From: Xanthobacter tagetidis
GTDB lineage: Bacteria; Pseudomonadota; Alphaproteobacteria; Rhizobiales; Xanthobacteraceae
Direction of reading: 5' to 3'
Length of the DNA: 64,000 nt
Assembly: GCF_003667445.1 (NCBI RefSeq)
Contig: NZ_RCTF01000001.1
Span: 124,001 to 188,000 of the forward strand
The translations under genes and the position numbers were made by a program. A model generated the notes under the pieces. That model was given only the letters and a program-made list of their open reading frames with translations, was not told where the DNA came from and made no database searches. Shown here one piece after another: positions 16,258-25,445 of the stretch (position 1 is the first letter of the stretch; each line of letters opens with the position of its first letter).

Positions 16258-17910
16258 ATGGGCGAGTGGATGGACGAGAGCAACAAGGCGCTCGCGCGGC
16301 GCTACGGCGTGTTCATTTTCGTGATTGCCGGCGCGCTCATCAGCCTCATCCTGTCCTTCGTCACCGAGCACGTCTTCATCTTCGCCTTCTGCGTGTTCTT
16401 CACCCTCGCCATGGTGGGGGTGTTCGACATCACCCAGCCGAACCACTCGCTGCTGCGCAACTATCCGCTCATCGGCTCGGTGCGCTGGATCTTCGAGGCA
16501 GTGCGGCCGTATCTGCGCCAGTACCTCATGGAGGACGACCTCTCGGGCCAGCCCTACAACCGCGACGACCGTTCGCTGGTCTATGCCCGCTCGAAGAACG
16601 AGGAAGACCGCCAGCCGTTCGGCACCGAACTCGACACCTATGCCGCCGAATACGAGTGGATGACCCATTCGCTGGCGCCCACCCCGGTCAGCGAGGAGCC
16701 GTTCCGCGTGAGCATCGGCGGTCCGGCCTGCGCCAAGCCCTATTCCGCCTCGGTGCTGAACATCTCCGCCATGAGCTTCGGCTCGCTCGGCAGCCACGCC
16801 ATCGAGGCGCTGAACATGGGCGCCAAGGCGGGCGGCTTCTATCACGACACCGGCGAGGGCGGGCTCTCGCCCTACCACCGCAAGCACGGCGGCGACATCG
16901 TGTGGGAGCTGGGCTCGGGCTATTTCGGCTGCCGCAACCGGGACGGCTCATTCTCGCCCGAGCGGTTCCAGGAGCGGGCGCTGCTCGATCAGGTGAAGAT
17001 GGTCGAGATCAAGCTCTCGCAGGGCGCCAAGCCGGGCCATGGCGGCGTGCTGCCGGGCGCCAAGGTGACGCCGGAAATCTCCGAGACGCGCGGCGTTCCC
17101 ATGGGCGAGGACTGCATCTCGCCCTCGCGACACCCGGCCTTTTCCACGCCGGTCGGGATGATGGAGTTCGTCGCGCAATTGCGCGAGCTGTCCGGCGGCA
17201 AGCCGGTGGGTCTGAAGCTGTGCGTCGGCCATCCGAGCGAGGTGTTCGCGCTCGCCAAGGCCATGCTGAAGACCGGCATCCGGCCGGATTTCGTCGTCGT
17301 CGACGGCTCTGAAGGCGGCACCGGCGCGGCGCCGCACGAACTGGCCGACCATGTGGGCATGCCGCTGCGCGAGGGGTTGATCCTGGTGCGCAACGCGCTG
17401 GTGGGCACCGGGCTGCGGCCCGAGGTGCGCCTTGCCGCCTCGGGCAAGGTGGTGTCGGGCTTCTCCATGGCCGCCAACATGGCCATCGGCGCCGACTGGT
17501 GCAACGCGGCGCGGGCCTTCATGTTCTCGCTCGGCTGCGTGATGTCCATGCGCTGCCACACCGGTGCCTGCCCCACCGGCGTCACCACCAACGACCCCCA
17601 CCTCCAGCGCGGCCTGGTGATCGAGGACAAGGCCGAGCGGGTGACGAGCTTCCACCACCACACGGTCGGGGCGCTGGCGGACCTGATCGCGGCGGCGGGG
17701 CTGGAGCACCCGCGCGATCTGCTGCCGCACCATGTCTGGCACCGGGTGAGCCCGATCGAGGTGAAGCCGCTGGACCGGCTCTACACCTTCCTGGCCGCCG
17801 ACGCGCTCATCGACGCCCCGGACGACACCCCCTACGCCGCCGAATGGGCGGCGGCGGACGCCGACAGCTTCGCCCCGCGCCGCGCGGTGGGGCCGCGCCG
17901 GGCGGCCTGA
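16258..17910 (+). CDS. FMN-binding glutamate synthase family membrane protein
   Basis: 550 residues from the ATG at 16258 (GGGAGG upstream). Two N-terminal membrane helices (about 17-60) are followed by the GltB-type FMN barrel: NISAMSFGSLG near 170, then GGTGAAP, then a 3Fe-4S cysteine set in GCVMSMRCHTGACPTG (about 425-440). The glutaminase domain and the C-terminal GXGXG domain of true glutamate synthase are missing. The family is common in Proteobacteria; its electron donor and substrate are not established. It is convergent with mutM, 42 bases apart. Confidence 0.85.
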   Translation: MGEWMDESNKALARRYGVFIFVIAGALISLILSFVTEHVFIFAFCVFFTLAMVGVFDITQPNHSLLRNYPLIGSVRWIFEAVRPYLRQYLMEDDLSGQPYNRDDRSLVYARSKNEEDRQPFGTELDTYAAEYEWMTHSLAPTPVSEEPFRVSIGGPACAKPYSASVLNISAMSFGSLGSHAIEALNMGAKAGGFYHDTGEGGLSPYHRKHGGDIVWELGSGYFGCRNRDGSFSPERFQERALLDQVKMVEIKLSQGAKPGHGGVLPGAKVTPEISETRGVPMGEDCISPSRHPAFSTPVGMMEFVAQLRELSGGKPVGLKLCVGHPSEVFALAKAMLKTGIRPDFVVVDGSEGGTGAAPHELADHVGMPLREGLILVRNALVGTGLRPEVRLAASGKVVSGFSMAANMAIGADWCNAARAFMFSLGCVMSMRCHTGACPTGVTTNDPHLQRGLVIEDKAERVTSFHHHTVGALADLIAAAGLEHPRDLLPHHVWHRVSPIEVKPLDRLYTFLAADALIDAPDDTPYAAEWAAADADSFAPRRAVGPRRAA

Positions 17911-17952
17911 CGATCGGCGCACGCGGTGCAGGCGCACGCGGTGCCAGCGCGC

Positions 17953-18834
17953 TCAGCGCTGGCAGGTGGCGCAGAAGAAGGTGGAGCGCGCGCCCTGCAC
18001 CATGCGCTCGATGCGACCCTTGCAGTGAAGCGTGGGGCACGGCGCGCCCTCCCGGTCGTAGACCCGGAAGGCATGCTGGAAATAGCCCAGCTCCCCGTTC
18101 ACCTGCCGGTGGTCGCGCAGCGAGGAGCCGCCCGCCTGGATCGCCGCCCTGAGCACGTCGCGGATGGCGGTGACGAGCCGCTCGGCCCGCAGGGTGGGGC
18201 CGCCCTCCTTGGTGGCGATGGTGTGGGCGGAGCGGCGCGGCGAGAGGCCGGCACGGTGCAGCGCCTCGCACACATAGATGTTGCCGAGGCCGGCCACCAC
18301 CTTCTGGTCGAGCAGCGCCGCCTTCAGGGGCGTGCGCTTCCTGGCGCAGGCGCGCGCCAGATACTCGGCATTGAAGCCGTTGCCCAGCGGCTCCGGGCCG
18401 AGGCCCCGCAGCAGCGGATGGGTGTCGAGCCGGTCGTAGGGCACCATGAGGATCGCGCCGAACCGGCGCGGATCGTTGAAGGTGACGGTGGCGCCGCCGG
18501 CGAGGTGAAACACCACATGGTCGTGCGGCCCGGCCGCGGCCCGCGGATAGTGGAACGCCGGCATGCGCCCGCGGGCCGGCGCATTCTCGATGCGGATCGA
18601 GCCCGACATGCCGAGATGCAGGATCAGCACCTCGCCGCCGCACAGGTCCGCCAGCAGGTATTTCGCCCGGCGGCCCACCGCCTCGATGCGGCGGCCGGCG
18701 AGGCGCTCGGCGAAGTGCTCCGGCAGCGGCCAGCGCAGATCCGGCCGGCGCGCCTCGACGTTCTCAATGACGGCGCCTTGCAGAACAGGCAGCAGGCCGC
18801 GGCGGACGGTTTCCACCTCAGGCAGTTCGGGCAT
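17953..18834 (-). CDS. mutM: Formamidopyrimidine-DNA glycosylase
   Basis: 293 residues from the ATG at 18834, which gives the obligatory N-terminus PELPEVETV after Met removal; Pro2 is the catalytic Schiff-base nucleophile and Glu3 the acid. A conserved Lys lies in GRRAKYLL, the H2TH region is near 150-220 ([10 protein letters not shown]), and a zinc finger ends the protein (CPTLHC then FFCATCQR). MutM removes 8-oxoguanine and formamidopyrimidines. A longer open frame upstream has no family features. Confidence 0.95.
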   Translation of the reverse strand: MPELPEVETVRRGLLPVLQGAVIENVEARRPDLRWPLPEHFAERLAGRRIEAVGRRAKYLLADLCGGEVLILHLGMSGSIRIENAPARGRMPAFHYPRAAAGPHDHVVFHLAGGATVTFNDPRRFGAILMVPYDRLDTHPLLRGLGPEPLGNGFNAEYLARACARKRTPLKAALLDQKVVAGLGNIYVCEALHRAGLSPRRSAHTIATKEGGPTLRAERLVTAIRDVLRAAIQAGGSSLRDHRQVNGELGYFQHAFRVYDREGAPCPTLHCKGRIERMVQGARSTFFCATCQR

Positions 18835-19091
18835 TTCGTCCTTCGGGTGCGGGGTTCGCTCGCCCCGCGATTCGCACTCGACTGCCTGAAAAGGTAAGGA
18901 CGGCCCGCCACCGTGCAAGTCAAGATTGCGCGGACACGGCATCCGCGACGCGCCGCGGGCGACCCATCCGGCTGGGGTGCCGTGTGGTGCAGCGCACCCA
19001 GGCGATGCACAAACGGCACGCTTTCGCGGCGGTTCGGGCGCGAAGGGGCTTTGCTTTCTCGAATTCCGCGTTAATAGCGGCGCATGCCTCG

Positions 19092-19118
19092 GGTGCGTGC
19101 TGTCCTGCAGCACGCACC
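19092..19118 (+). promoter_or_regulatory. Perfect 11-base hairpin in the ychF leader
   Basis: GGTGCGTGCTG (19092-19102), loop TCCTG, CAGCACGCACC (19108-19118). The hairpin lies 80 bases before ychF and has no T run. It is the only clear structure in the 364-base gap after mutM (18835-19198), which shows no gene. A leader control element or a 3' end of a short transcript are both possible. Confidence 0.45.
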
Positions 19119-19198
19119 TTCACCACGGCCAGCATGCGGGCGGGAGCGAGATCGTCACCCCGTTGCGTGCGCCGCCGGACCGTTTCGAGATGTGATCC

Positions 19199-20296
19199 AT
19201 GGGCTTCAAATGCGGTATCGTCGGCCTGCCGAATGTCGGCAAGTCGACCCTGTTCAATGCGCTGACCCAGACCGCGGCGGCGCAGGCGGCGAACTATCCG
19301 TTCTGCACCATCGAGCCGAACGTGGGCGACGTGGCGGTGCCCGATCCGCGCCTCGACACGCTGGCCGAGATCGCCGGCTCGGGCGCCATCATCCCCACCC
19401 GCCTCACCTTCGTGGACATTGCCGGCCTGGTGCGCGGCGCCTCCAAGGGCGAGGGGCTCGGCAACCAGTTCCTCGCCAACATCCGCGAATGCGACGCCAT
19501 CGCCCATGTGGTGCGCTGCTTCGAGGACGGCGACGTGACCCACGTGGAGGGCAAGATTTCGCCGGTGGACGACATCGAGACCATCGAGACCGAGCTGATG
19601 CTCGCCGACCTCGAAAGCCTGGAGAAGCGCGCAGCCGCGCTGGAGAAGAAGGCCAAGGGAAACGACAAGGAGGCGAAGGAGACTCTCGACCTCATGACCC
19701 GCGCTTTGGTTCTGCTGCGCGAGGGCAAGCCGGCCCGCCTGGCCGAGGTGAAGCCGGAGGAGGAGAAGCTGTTCAGCACGCTCGGCCTCATGACGGCCAA
19801 GCCCGTGCTCTACGTCTGCAACGTGGAGGAGGCGTCCGCCAAGGAGGGCAACTCCCTCTCCGCCCAGGTGTTCGAGCGGGCGAAGCTGGAAGGCGCGAAG
19901 GCGGTGGTGGTCTCGGCCAAGATCGAGAGCGAGATCGCGGTGCTGCCGCCCGAGGAGCAGAAGGACTATCTGGAGGCCATCGAGCTGGACGAGCCGGGCC
20001 TCAACCGCGTGATCCGCGCCGGCTACGACCTGCTCAGCCTGGTCACCTACTTCACCGTGGGGCCGAAGGAGGCACGCGCCTGGACCATCACCCGCGGCAC
20101 CAAGGCGCCCGCGGCGGCGGGCGTGATCCATTCCGACTTCGAGAAGGGCTTCATCCGCGCCGAGACGGTGGCCTATGACGACTATGTGAAGTTCAAGGGC
20201 GAGGCCGGCGCCCGCGAGGCCGGGCGGTTCCGCCTGGAAGGCAAGGACTACGTGGTTCAAGACGGCGATGTGCTGCACTTCCGTTTCGCCAATTGA
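19199..20296 (+). CDS. ychF: Ribosome-associated ATPase YchF
   Basis: 365 residues. OBG-family P-loop protein that hydrolyses ATP rather than GTP: G1 GLPNVGKST (about 9-17), G3 DIAGLV, and NVEE in place of the usual NKxD guanine-specificity motif. A coiled-coil insert (about 135-185) and a C-terminal TGS domain (TITRGTKAPAAAGVIHSDF) are present. YchF associates with ribosomes and affects stress responses in several bacteria. The usual pth-ychF pairing is absent; a MaoC gene overlaps its 3' end instead. Confidence 0.95.
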   Translation: MGFKCGIVGLPNVGKSTLFNALTQTAAAQAANYPFCTIEPNVGDVAVPDPRLDTLAEIAGSGAIIPTRLTFVDIAGLVRGASKGEGLGNQFLANIRECDAIAHVVRCFEDGDVTHVEGKISPVDDIETIETELMLADLESLEKRAAALEKKAKGNDKEAKETLDLMTRALVLLREGKPARLAEVKPEEEKLFSTLGLMTAKPVLYVCNVEEASAKEGNSLSAQVFERAKLEGAKAVVVSAKIESEIAVLPPEEQKDYLEAIELDEPGLNRVIRAGYDLLSLVTYFTVGPKEARAWTITRGTKAPAAAGVIHSDFEKGFIRAETVAYDDYVKFKGEAGAREAGRFRLEGKDYVVQDGDVLHFRFAN

Positions 20297-20828
20297 GCCC
20301 GGCTCCGATGAGGAGCGCGACCTGATCGGCCTGCCGCAAACCGGCGTGCGGCGCGAGACCGGCCGCTTCGTCTTCACCGAGCAGGAGATGCTGCGCTTCT
20401 CGCGCCAGTACGATCCCCTGCCCTTCCACGTCGACCCGGAGGCGGGGCGGCAGTCGCAGTACGGGCAGCTCATCGGCTCCGGCTGGCACACCATGGCGGT
20501 GTGGATGAAGCTGTTCGTCGGCGCACACGACGCATCGGGCTTCCCGCCGGATTCCCCCGAGGCCATCTCGCCCGCCGGCATCGGCTTCGGCTTCAAGGAC
20601 CTGCGCTGGATCGTGCCGGTCTTTCCCGGCGACGAGATCGTCTTCTCCACCATCCTCGACGAGGTGCGCGCGAGCGCGAACCGCCCCGGCTGGGCGGTGT
20701 TCCGGCGCCAGGCGCTGGCCGCCCGGCCGGAGGGCGAGGAGGTGATGCACTTCGTGCTGACCTATCTCGGGCCCCTCGCCACCGCCATCGAGTACCGCGC
20801 GCCCGACGCCGCCACGGCGCGGGCCTGA
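20268..20828 (+). CDS. MaoC family dehydratase (first of three)
   Basis: 186 residues from an ATG that overlaps the ychF end by 29 bases; the true start may be further in, since conserved sequence begins around TGRFVFTEQE (residue 31). Single hot-dog domain with the (R)-hydratase catalytic pair Asp49 and His54 in YDPLPFHVD. MaoC hydratases add water to trans-2-enoyl-CoA or related thioesters. Two paralogues follow in the same orientation. Confidence 0.8.
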   Translation: MCCTSVSPIEPGSDEERDLIGLPQTGVRRETGRFVFTEQEMLRFSRQYDPLPFHVDPEAGRQSQYGQLIGSGWHTMAVWMKLFVGAHDASGFPPDSPEAISPAGIGFGFKDLRWIVPVFPGDEIVFSTILDEVRASANRPGWAVFRRQALAARPEGEEVMHFVLTYLGPLATAIEYRAPDAATARA

Positions 20829-20899
20829 CCGTTCTTCCCATCCTTGACGCAGCGGCGATCCTCCAGTTGGATCGACCCTCAAGCCATCTGGAGGCCGCC

Positions 20900-21364
20900 T
20901 TGGCCGATCTCTTCTTCGAGGATTTCATCGTCGGCGAGGTGAAGACCTTCGGCTCCTACGAGTTCACGCGCGAGGAGATCCTCGCCTTCGCGCGCGAGTT
21001 CGATCCGCAGCCCATGCATCTCGACGACACCGCCGGGGGTGCCTCGCTGCTGGGCGGCCTCGCCGCCTCCGGCTGGCACACCTGCGCGGTGATGATGCGC
21101 CTGATCTGCGAGGGCTTCCTGGAGCGCTCCGCCGGCATGGGCTCGCCGGGCGTGAAGGAGAACAAGTGGAAGGCGCCGGTCTTTCCCGGCGACGTACTCA
21201 CTTTGCGCCGCACGGTGCTGGAGAGCCGCAGTTCCAAGAGCCGCCCGGAGATGGGGCTCATCACCTTCCGGTTCGAGTTGCTGAAGGCCGACAAGACCAT
21301 TGCCCTGGAGGCGGTCCTCGTCATCATGATGGGCCGCCGCAATCCGGGAGCGCGCCTCGCATGA
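20900..21364 (+). CDS. MaoC family dehydratase (second of three), TTG start
   Basis: 154 residues from a TTG at 20900 preceded by GGAG at 20890-20893; no ATG fits, because the hot-dog domain begins at once (ADLFFEDFIVGEV). The catalytic pair is Asp35 and His40 in FDPQPMHLD. The protein is closest in layout to its downstream neighbour, which it overlaps by four bases (ATGA). Substrate unknown. Confidence 0.8.
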   Translation: MADLFFEDFIVGEVKTFGSYEFTREEILAFAREFDPQPMHLDDTAGGASLLGGLAASGWHTCAVMMRLICEGFLERSAGMGSPGVKENKWKAPVFPGDVLTLRRTVLESRSSKSRPEMGLITFRFELLKADKTIALEAVLVIMMGRRNPGARLA

Positions 21365-21834
21365 AATTCTTCGAGGACATCGAGATCGGCGAGCGCCGGG
21401 TTCTGGGACACCACACCTTCGCCCAGGACGAGATGATTGCCTTTGCGCGGAAGTTCGACTTCCAGCCCTTCCACGTGGATCCGGAAGCGGCCAAGCGCAG
21501 CCTCTATGGCGCGCTGGTCGCCTCCGGCTGGCTCACCTCGGCCACCTGGATGCGTTACTTCGCCGAGCTCAATGCCCGCGAGGCCGAGGCGCAGCGCGCC
21601 CGCGGCGAGCGGGTGGCCGCGTTCGGCCCCTCGCCGGGATTCGAGAACATGCAGTGGCTGAAGCCGGTCTATGCCGGCGACACCGTCACCTACGCCTCGG
21701 AGGCGCGGGAGAAGACGGCCAGCCGCTCGCGCCCGCAATGGGGCATCCTGCGCACCTACAATTCCGGCACCAACCAGCATGGCGACCTGGTGCTGGACTT
21801 CGAGAGCATCGTCTTCGTCGAGCGCCGGACCTGA
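21361..21834 (+). CDS. MaoC family dehydratase (third of three)
   Basis: 157 residues from the ATG at 21361, coupled to the previous stop. Hot-dog domain with catalytic Asp33 and His38 in FDFQPFHVD. Overlapping reading frames suggest that the second and third proteins are made in equal amounts and may form a heteromer, as known for some MaoC pairs; that is inference. It converges with the NifO-like gene, 40 bases away. Confidence 0.8.
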   Translation: MKFFEDIEIGERRVLGHHTFAQDEMIAFARKFDFQPFHVDPEAAKRSLYGALVASGWLTSATWMRYFAELNAREAEAQRARGERVAAFGPSPGFENMQWLKPVYAGDTVTYASEAREKTASRSRPQWGILRTYNSGTNQHGDLVLDFESIVFVERRT

Positions 21835-21874
21835 GCGGCAGCCTGGGCCGGGACGCGGGCCGGGGCGGCCACGC

Positions 21875-22291
21875 TCACCGGGCCGGGTCCGGGCAGCCTG
21901 ACGCCTCCCCCGGGCGCGAGCAGGCCTCGGGCAGCGGCGAGCCGGCGGTGAGCAAGTGGGTGACGGGCGCACGGTCGAAGCCGGCGCAGCGCACACCGTC
22001 CGCCTCCACCAGCGGGCGGCGGATGAGCAGCGGGTCGGCGAGCATGAGCGCGATCGCCTCGGCCGCACCCAAAGCGGCGGGGTCCACCGCGCCCGCCTTC
22101 ACCTTCGGCGCAGCCGGATTGAACCAGGTCGCCACCGGCGTCGCCCCGAAGAAGACGCGGAGGCGCTCGGCCGTCCACGGCTCGGCGATAAGGCTGCGCA
22201 CCTCCAGCTCATGGCCTGCGGCGGCGAGCATCTGCCTCTGCCGGGCATTGGTGCCGCAGCCGGGCTTCTCGTAGAAGACCACCTTCGCCAC
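21875..22291 (-). CDS. NifO-like nitrogenase-associated ArsC-fold protein
   Basis: 138 residues. Thioredoxin-like ArsC/Spx fold with the N-terminal motif VVFYEKPGCGTNARQ (Cys12), as in the nitrogenase-associated (NifO) family found in nif regions of diazotrophs. Members lack the second redox cysteine of thioredoxins; the exact role in nitrogen fixation is unsettled. It follows the degenerate receiver gene by three bases, so they share an operon. Its position next to nifH supports the assignment. Confidence 0.8.
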   Translation of the reverse strand: MAKVVFYEKPGCGTNARQRQMLAAAGHELEVRSLIAEPWTAERLRVFFGATPVATWFNPAAPKVKAGAVDPAALGAAEAIALMLADPLLIRRPLVEADGVRCAGFDRAPVTHLLTAGSPLPEACSRPGEASGCPDPAR

Positions 22292-22294
22292 GGC

Positions 22295-22726
22295 CTAGAG
22301 GCTGCCGAGCTGGATCAGCGGCTGCGCCCCGCCGCGGCCGAGGATGGTGTCCACCTTCTTGCGCACGCTCTCGATGGTGAGCGGCTTGACCAGCGCACCG
22401 TGGGCGCCGGCCTTCAGGCCCTCCACCGCCGCCGCCTCGTCCTCCTTGCCGCACACCACCAGGATGCGCACGCCGGGGAAGCGGCCGTTGATGTCCGTGA
22501 CCAGGGCCGCCCCGCGGCTCTTCAGGAAGCCGACGCCGAGCAGCACCACGTCCGGCTTCAGCCAGTCGACGCCCTTCTCAAAGGCCTCTTCCGGAGTGGC
22601 GATCTCGTGGGTCTCGATCTCGTCGTGCAGCATGAACTGGAGCGCGGCGCGGGTGACCTCGTCCTCGTCCACCACGAACACCCGCCGCTGGTCCACGGCC
22701 TTCAACGTCTCAACACCGATCTGCAT
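22295..22726 (-). CDS. CheY-like receiver without the phospho-acceptor Asp
   Basis: 143 residues, a single receiver domain with no output domain. The acidic pocket is present (VVDEDEV, Asp20/Glu21/Asp22) and so is the conserved Lys114 (ALVKPLT), but the residue that takes the phosphate is Gly64 (PDVVLLGVGF instead of LLDV). It should therefore not be phosphorylated in the normal way and may act as a constitutive binding partner. It is co-transcribed with the NifO-like gene and divergent from nifH, so a role in nitrogen fixation control is plausible but unproven. Confidence 0.8.
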   Translation of the reverse strand: MQIGVETLKAVDQRRVFVVDEDEVTRAALQFMLHDEIETHEIATPEEAFEKGVDWLKPDVVLLGVGFLKSRGAALVTDINGRFPGVRILVVCGKEDEAAAVEGLKAGAHGALVKPLTIESVRKKVDTILGRGGAQPLIQLGSL

Positions 22727-22889
22727 GTTCCGATCCTCGCTTCAGGCTGCACGCGCGGGTGCCGGGACCAGGCTCCGACGCCTCGCGCAGGCGGGCGTTT
22801 TCTTCTCAAGCAAGTTCCGTTCCCCGCCGAAGCGGAACGGGAAGGGCGCGTCCTCGCAACGCCTTGAGGCCGGCGGGCGGGGGCGGGCT

Positions 22890-22905
22890 TGTTTCAATTG
22901 CGACA
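22890..22905 (+). promoter_or_regulatory. NifA upstream activator site 1 for nifH
   Basis: TGT-N10-ACA with the spacer TTCAATTGCG, an exact match to the NifA binding consensus. Its centre lies about 145 bases before the predicted nifH transcript start and exactly 30 bases from the second site, so both lie on about the same DNA face. Confidence 0.8.
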
Positions 22906-22919
22906 GGGCCTCGCCCGCC

Positions 22920-22935
22920 TGTCGGGTTCGGCACA
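22920..22935 (+). promoter_or_regulatory. NifA upstream activator site 2 for nifH
   Basis: TGT-N10-ACA with the spacer CGGGTTCGGC, centre about 115 bases before the predicted nifH start. Two NifA sites ahead of a sigma-54 promoter are typical for nifH. Confidence 0.8.
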
Positions 22936-22977
22936 CCTTTCGGCGGCGGAGCCGCGCGCCGTGCCGGAGCGCTCTGA

Positions 22978-22991
22978 TTGATATGAATCAA
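22978..22991. promoter_or_regulatory. FNR/FixK-type anaerobox
   Basis: TTGAT-ATGA-ATCAA, a perfect FNR/FixK half-site pair. It is centred about 58 bases before the predicted nifH start, between the NifA sites and the -24/-12 promoter. It could act on nifH or on the divergent receiver/NifO-like operon. Confidence 0.7.
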
Positions 22992-23016
22992 GCCTTTGCG
23001 GGCGCTTCGACGCGGC

Positions 23017-23031
23017 TGGCACGGTGATTGC
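23017..23031 (+). promoter_or_regulatory. Sigma-54 promoter of nifH
   Basis: TGGCAC-N5-TTGC with the -24 GG at 23018-23019 and the -12 GC at 23030-23031, matching the RpoN consensus exactly. The predicted transcript start is near 23043, leaving a leader of about 158 bases before nifH. Confidence 0.9.
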
Positions 23032-23170
23032 TCAGACCTTGCCGCTACAGCGAGTGAGGGCTGAGTGCACGCCTACGTGAAAACGAGCGATGCGCTCCTT
23101 CCCAACAGCCCGCCGTGCGTTCCCGACGAGACATTTCATTCGTGAACCTCTCGCGCCACGCGCGCGGTGA

Positions 23171-24079
<909 letters not shown>

Positions 24080-24098
24080 GCCGAAGGCAGCACACGCG

Positions 24099-24135
24099 CC
24101 GGCCGGTCCCGCGAGGGGCCGGCCGGTTTTGTTTT
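24099..24135 (+). terminator. Intrinsic terminator of nifH
   Basis: CCGGCCGGTCCC (24099-24110), loop GCGA, GGGGCCGGCCGG (24115-24126) with one G-T wobble, then TTTTGTTTT. It lies 19 bases after the nifH stop and shows that nifH is transcribed alone. Confidence 0.9.
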
Positions 24136-24220
24136 CGCAGGCATCGTCTCCTGAGACCTCTCATCCGGTCCTTGCGGAGAGGCCCCGCCGGCACAGCCCA
24201 CCCGCATCCACCCAAACCAC

Positions 24221-24315
24221 CGTCATGCTCCGGCTTGATCGGAGCATCCATTGCACCCCCCGACCCCGCGCCCGGCCGCAGGATGGGCCCTCCGGTCAAG
24301 CCGGAGGGCGACGGC
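24221..24315. repeat. Palindromic intergenic repeat element (copy 1)
   Basis: The element is bounded by inverted half-units. The left half has CGTCATGCTCCGG, a CTTGAT loop and a GGAGCATCCA arm; the right half has GCCCTCCGG (24287-24295), loop TCAAG, CCGGAGGGC (24301-24309), then GACGG. Reverse-complemented, the right half resembles the left. The same design is seen at 46398-46510 and as a half copy at 28244-28266, which marks a dispersed REP/BIME-like family. Confidence 0.65.
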
Positions 24316-24377
24316 GGGGAAGGGGGGCCACGGTGGTGAAGCGCGAGGATGGCGACCCATCTCCCCTCCCCAGCCGC

Positions 24378-24393
24378 TGTCATCTTCCCGACA
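24378..24393 (+). promoter_or_regulatory. NifA upstream activator site for fixA
   Basis: TGT-N10-ACA with the spacer CATCTTCCCG, centred about 143 bases before the predicted fixA transcript start. It matches the NifA consensus and lies at a normal distance. Confidence 0.75.
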
Positions 24394-24502
24394 AGCCGCT
24401 TTTCTTTGTCCGCTCCCGGCAACCGCGCCGGACTCCGTAGAATTCCGGAGGAGGTGTTCGTAATCGCTTGATTGCCCGTGTCTATTTACAGCATTCGATG
24501 CT

Positions 24503-24517
24503 TGGCACGCGCCTTGC
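24503..24517 (+). promoter_or_regulatory. Sigma-54 promoter of fixABCX
   Basis: TGGCAC-N5-TTGC with -24 GG at 24504-24505 and -12 GC at 24516-24517. The predicted start near 24529 leaves a 32-base leader before fixA. Confidence 0.9.
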
Positions 24518-24560
24518 TCACCTGACCGTGGAGCCAACGGGAAGGCGCGGAGCCAGGGTC

Positions 24561-25409
24561 ATGCATATCGTCGTCTGCATCAAACAGGTCCCCGACAGCG
24601 CGCAGATCCGTGTCCACCCGGTCACGAACACCATCATGCGCCAGGGCGTGCCCACCATCATCAATCCCTACGACCTGTTCGCGCTCGAAGAGGCGCTGCG
24701 CCTGCGCGACCGGTTCGGCGGCGCGGTGACGGTGCTGACCATGGGACCGCCCTCGGCCGAGGACAGCCTGCGCAAGGCGCTGACCTTCGGCGCCGACCGC
24801 GCGGTGCTGCTCACCGACCGCTTCTTCGCCGGCTCCGACACCCTCGCCACCTCGTTCGCGCTCGCCACCGCCATCACCAGGATCGGCGAGACCTGGGGCG
24901 CGCCGGACATCGTCTTCACGGGCAAGCAGACCATCGACGGCGACACCGCGCAGGTCGGCCCCGGCATCGCCAAGCGCCTCGGCCTGATCCAGGTGACCTA
25001 TGTGGCCAAGGTGGCGGAGCTGGACCCTGAGGGTCGCACCATCACCCTGGAGCGCCGCGCCGAGGGCGGCACGCAGGTGCTGAAGTCGCAGCTGCCGTGC
25101 CTCATCGCCATGCTGGAAGGCACCAACGAGGTGCGCCGCGGCACCATGGCCGACGCGCTCAGCGCCGCGCGCGCCGAGATCGTCAAGTGGAACGCCAAGG
25201 ACGCCGGCGTCGAGGACCTCGGCAAGTGCGGCCTCAAGGGCTCGCCCACCATCGTCAAGCGCGTGTTCGCGCCCGCGGCCCGCTCCGAGAAGGCGAAGGT
25301 GATCGAGGCGCCCGAGGGCGGCAGCCTCGCCGACGCGCTGATCGCGGACGTGTTCGCGCGCCAGCCCCATCTCGAAGCCGACCTCACCGCGCTGGCGCGC
25401 GGTTTCTGA
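24561..25409 (+). CDS. fixA: Electron transfer flavoprotein beta subunit FixA
   Basis: 282 residues from the ATG at 24561, chosen because it follows the sigma-54 promoter and begins with the ETF-beta N-terminus MHIVVCIKQVPDS. FixA and FixB form an ETF; with FixC and FixX they make a bifurcating complex that oxidises NADH and sends one electron to quinone and one, at low potential, to ferredoxin or flavodoxin for nitrogenase. The ETF-beta signature is around residues 115-150 (VFTGKQTIDGDTAQVGP). First gene of a NifA-controlled operon. Confidence 0.96.
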   Translation: MHIVVCIKQVPDSAQIRVHPVTNTIMRQGVPTIINPYDLFALEEALRLRDRFGGAVTVLTMGPPSAEDSLRKALTFGADRAVLLTDRFFAGSDTLATSFALATAITRIGETWGAPDIVFTGKQTIDGDTAQVGPGIAKRLGLIQVTYVAKVAELDPEGRTITLERRAEGGTQVLKSQLPCLIAMLEGTNEVRRGTMADALSAARAEIVKWNAKDAGVEDLGKCGLKGSPTIVKRVFAPAARSEKAKVIEAPEGGSLADALIADVFARQPHLEADLTALARGF

Positions 25410-25445
25410 ACGCCCAAGGACGCCGGAAAGAGAAAGCCGACCATC

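Noticed and set aside
24488..24499. TGTCTATTTACA as a second NifA site ahead of fixA
   Set aside because: The spacer is six bases instead of ten, and it lies too close to the -24 box.
24080..24560. nifD, nifK or another nif gene after nifH
   Set aside because: A strong terminator, a palindromic repeat and the fixA promoter fill this gap; no frame there has nif features.
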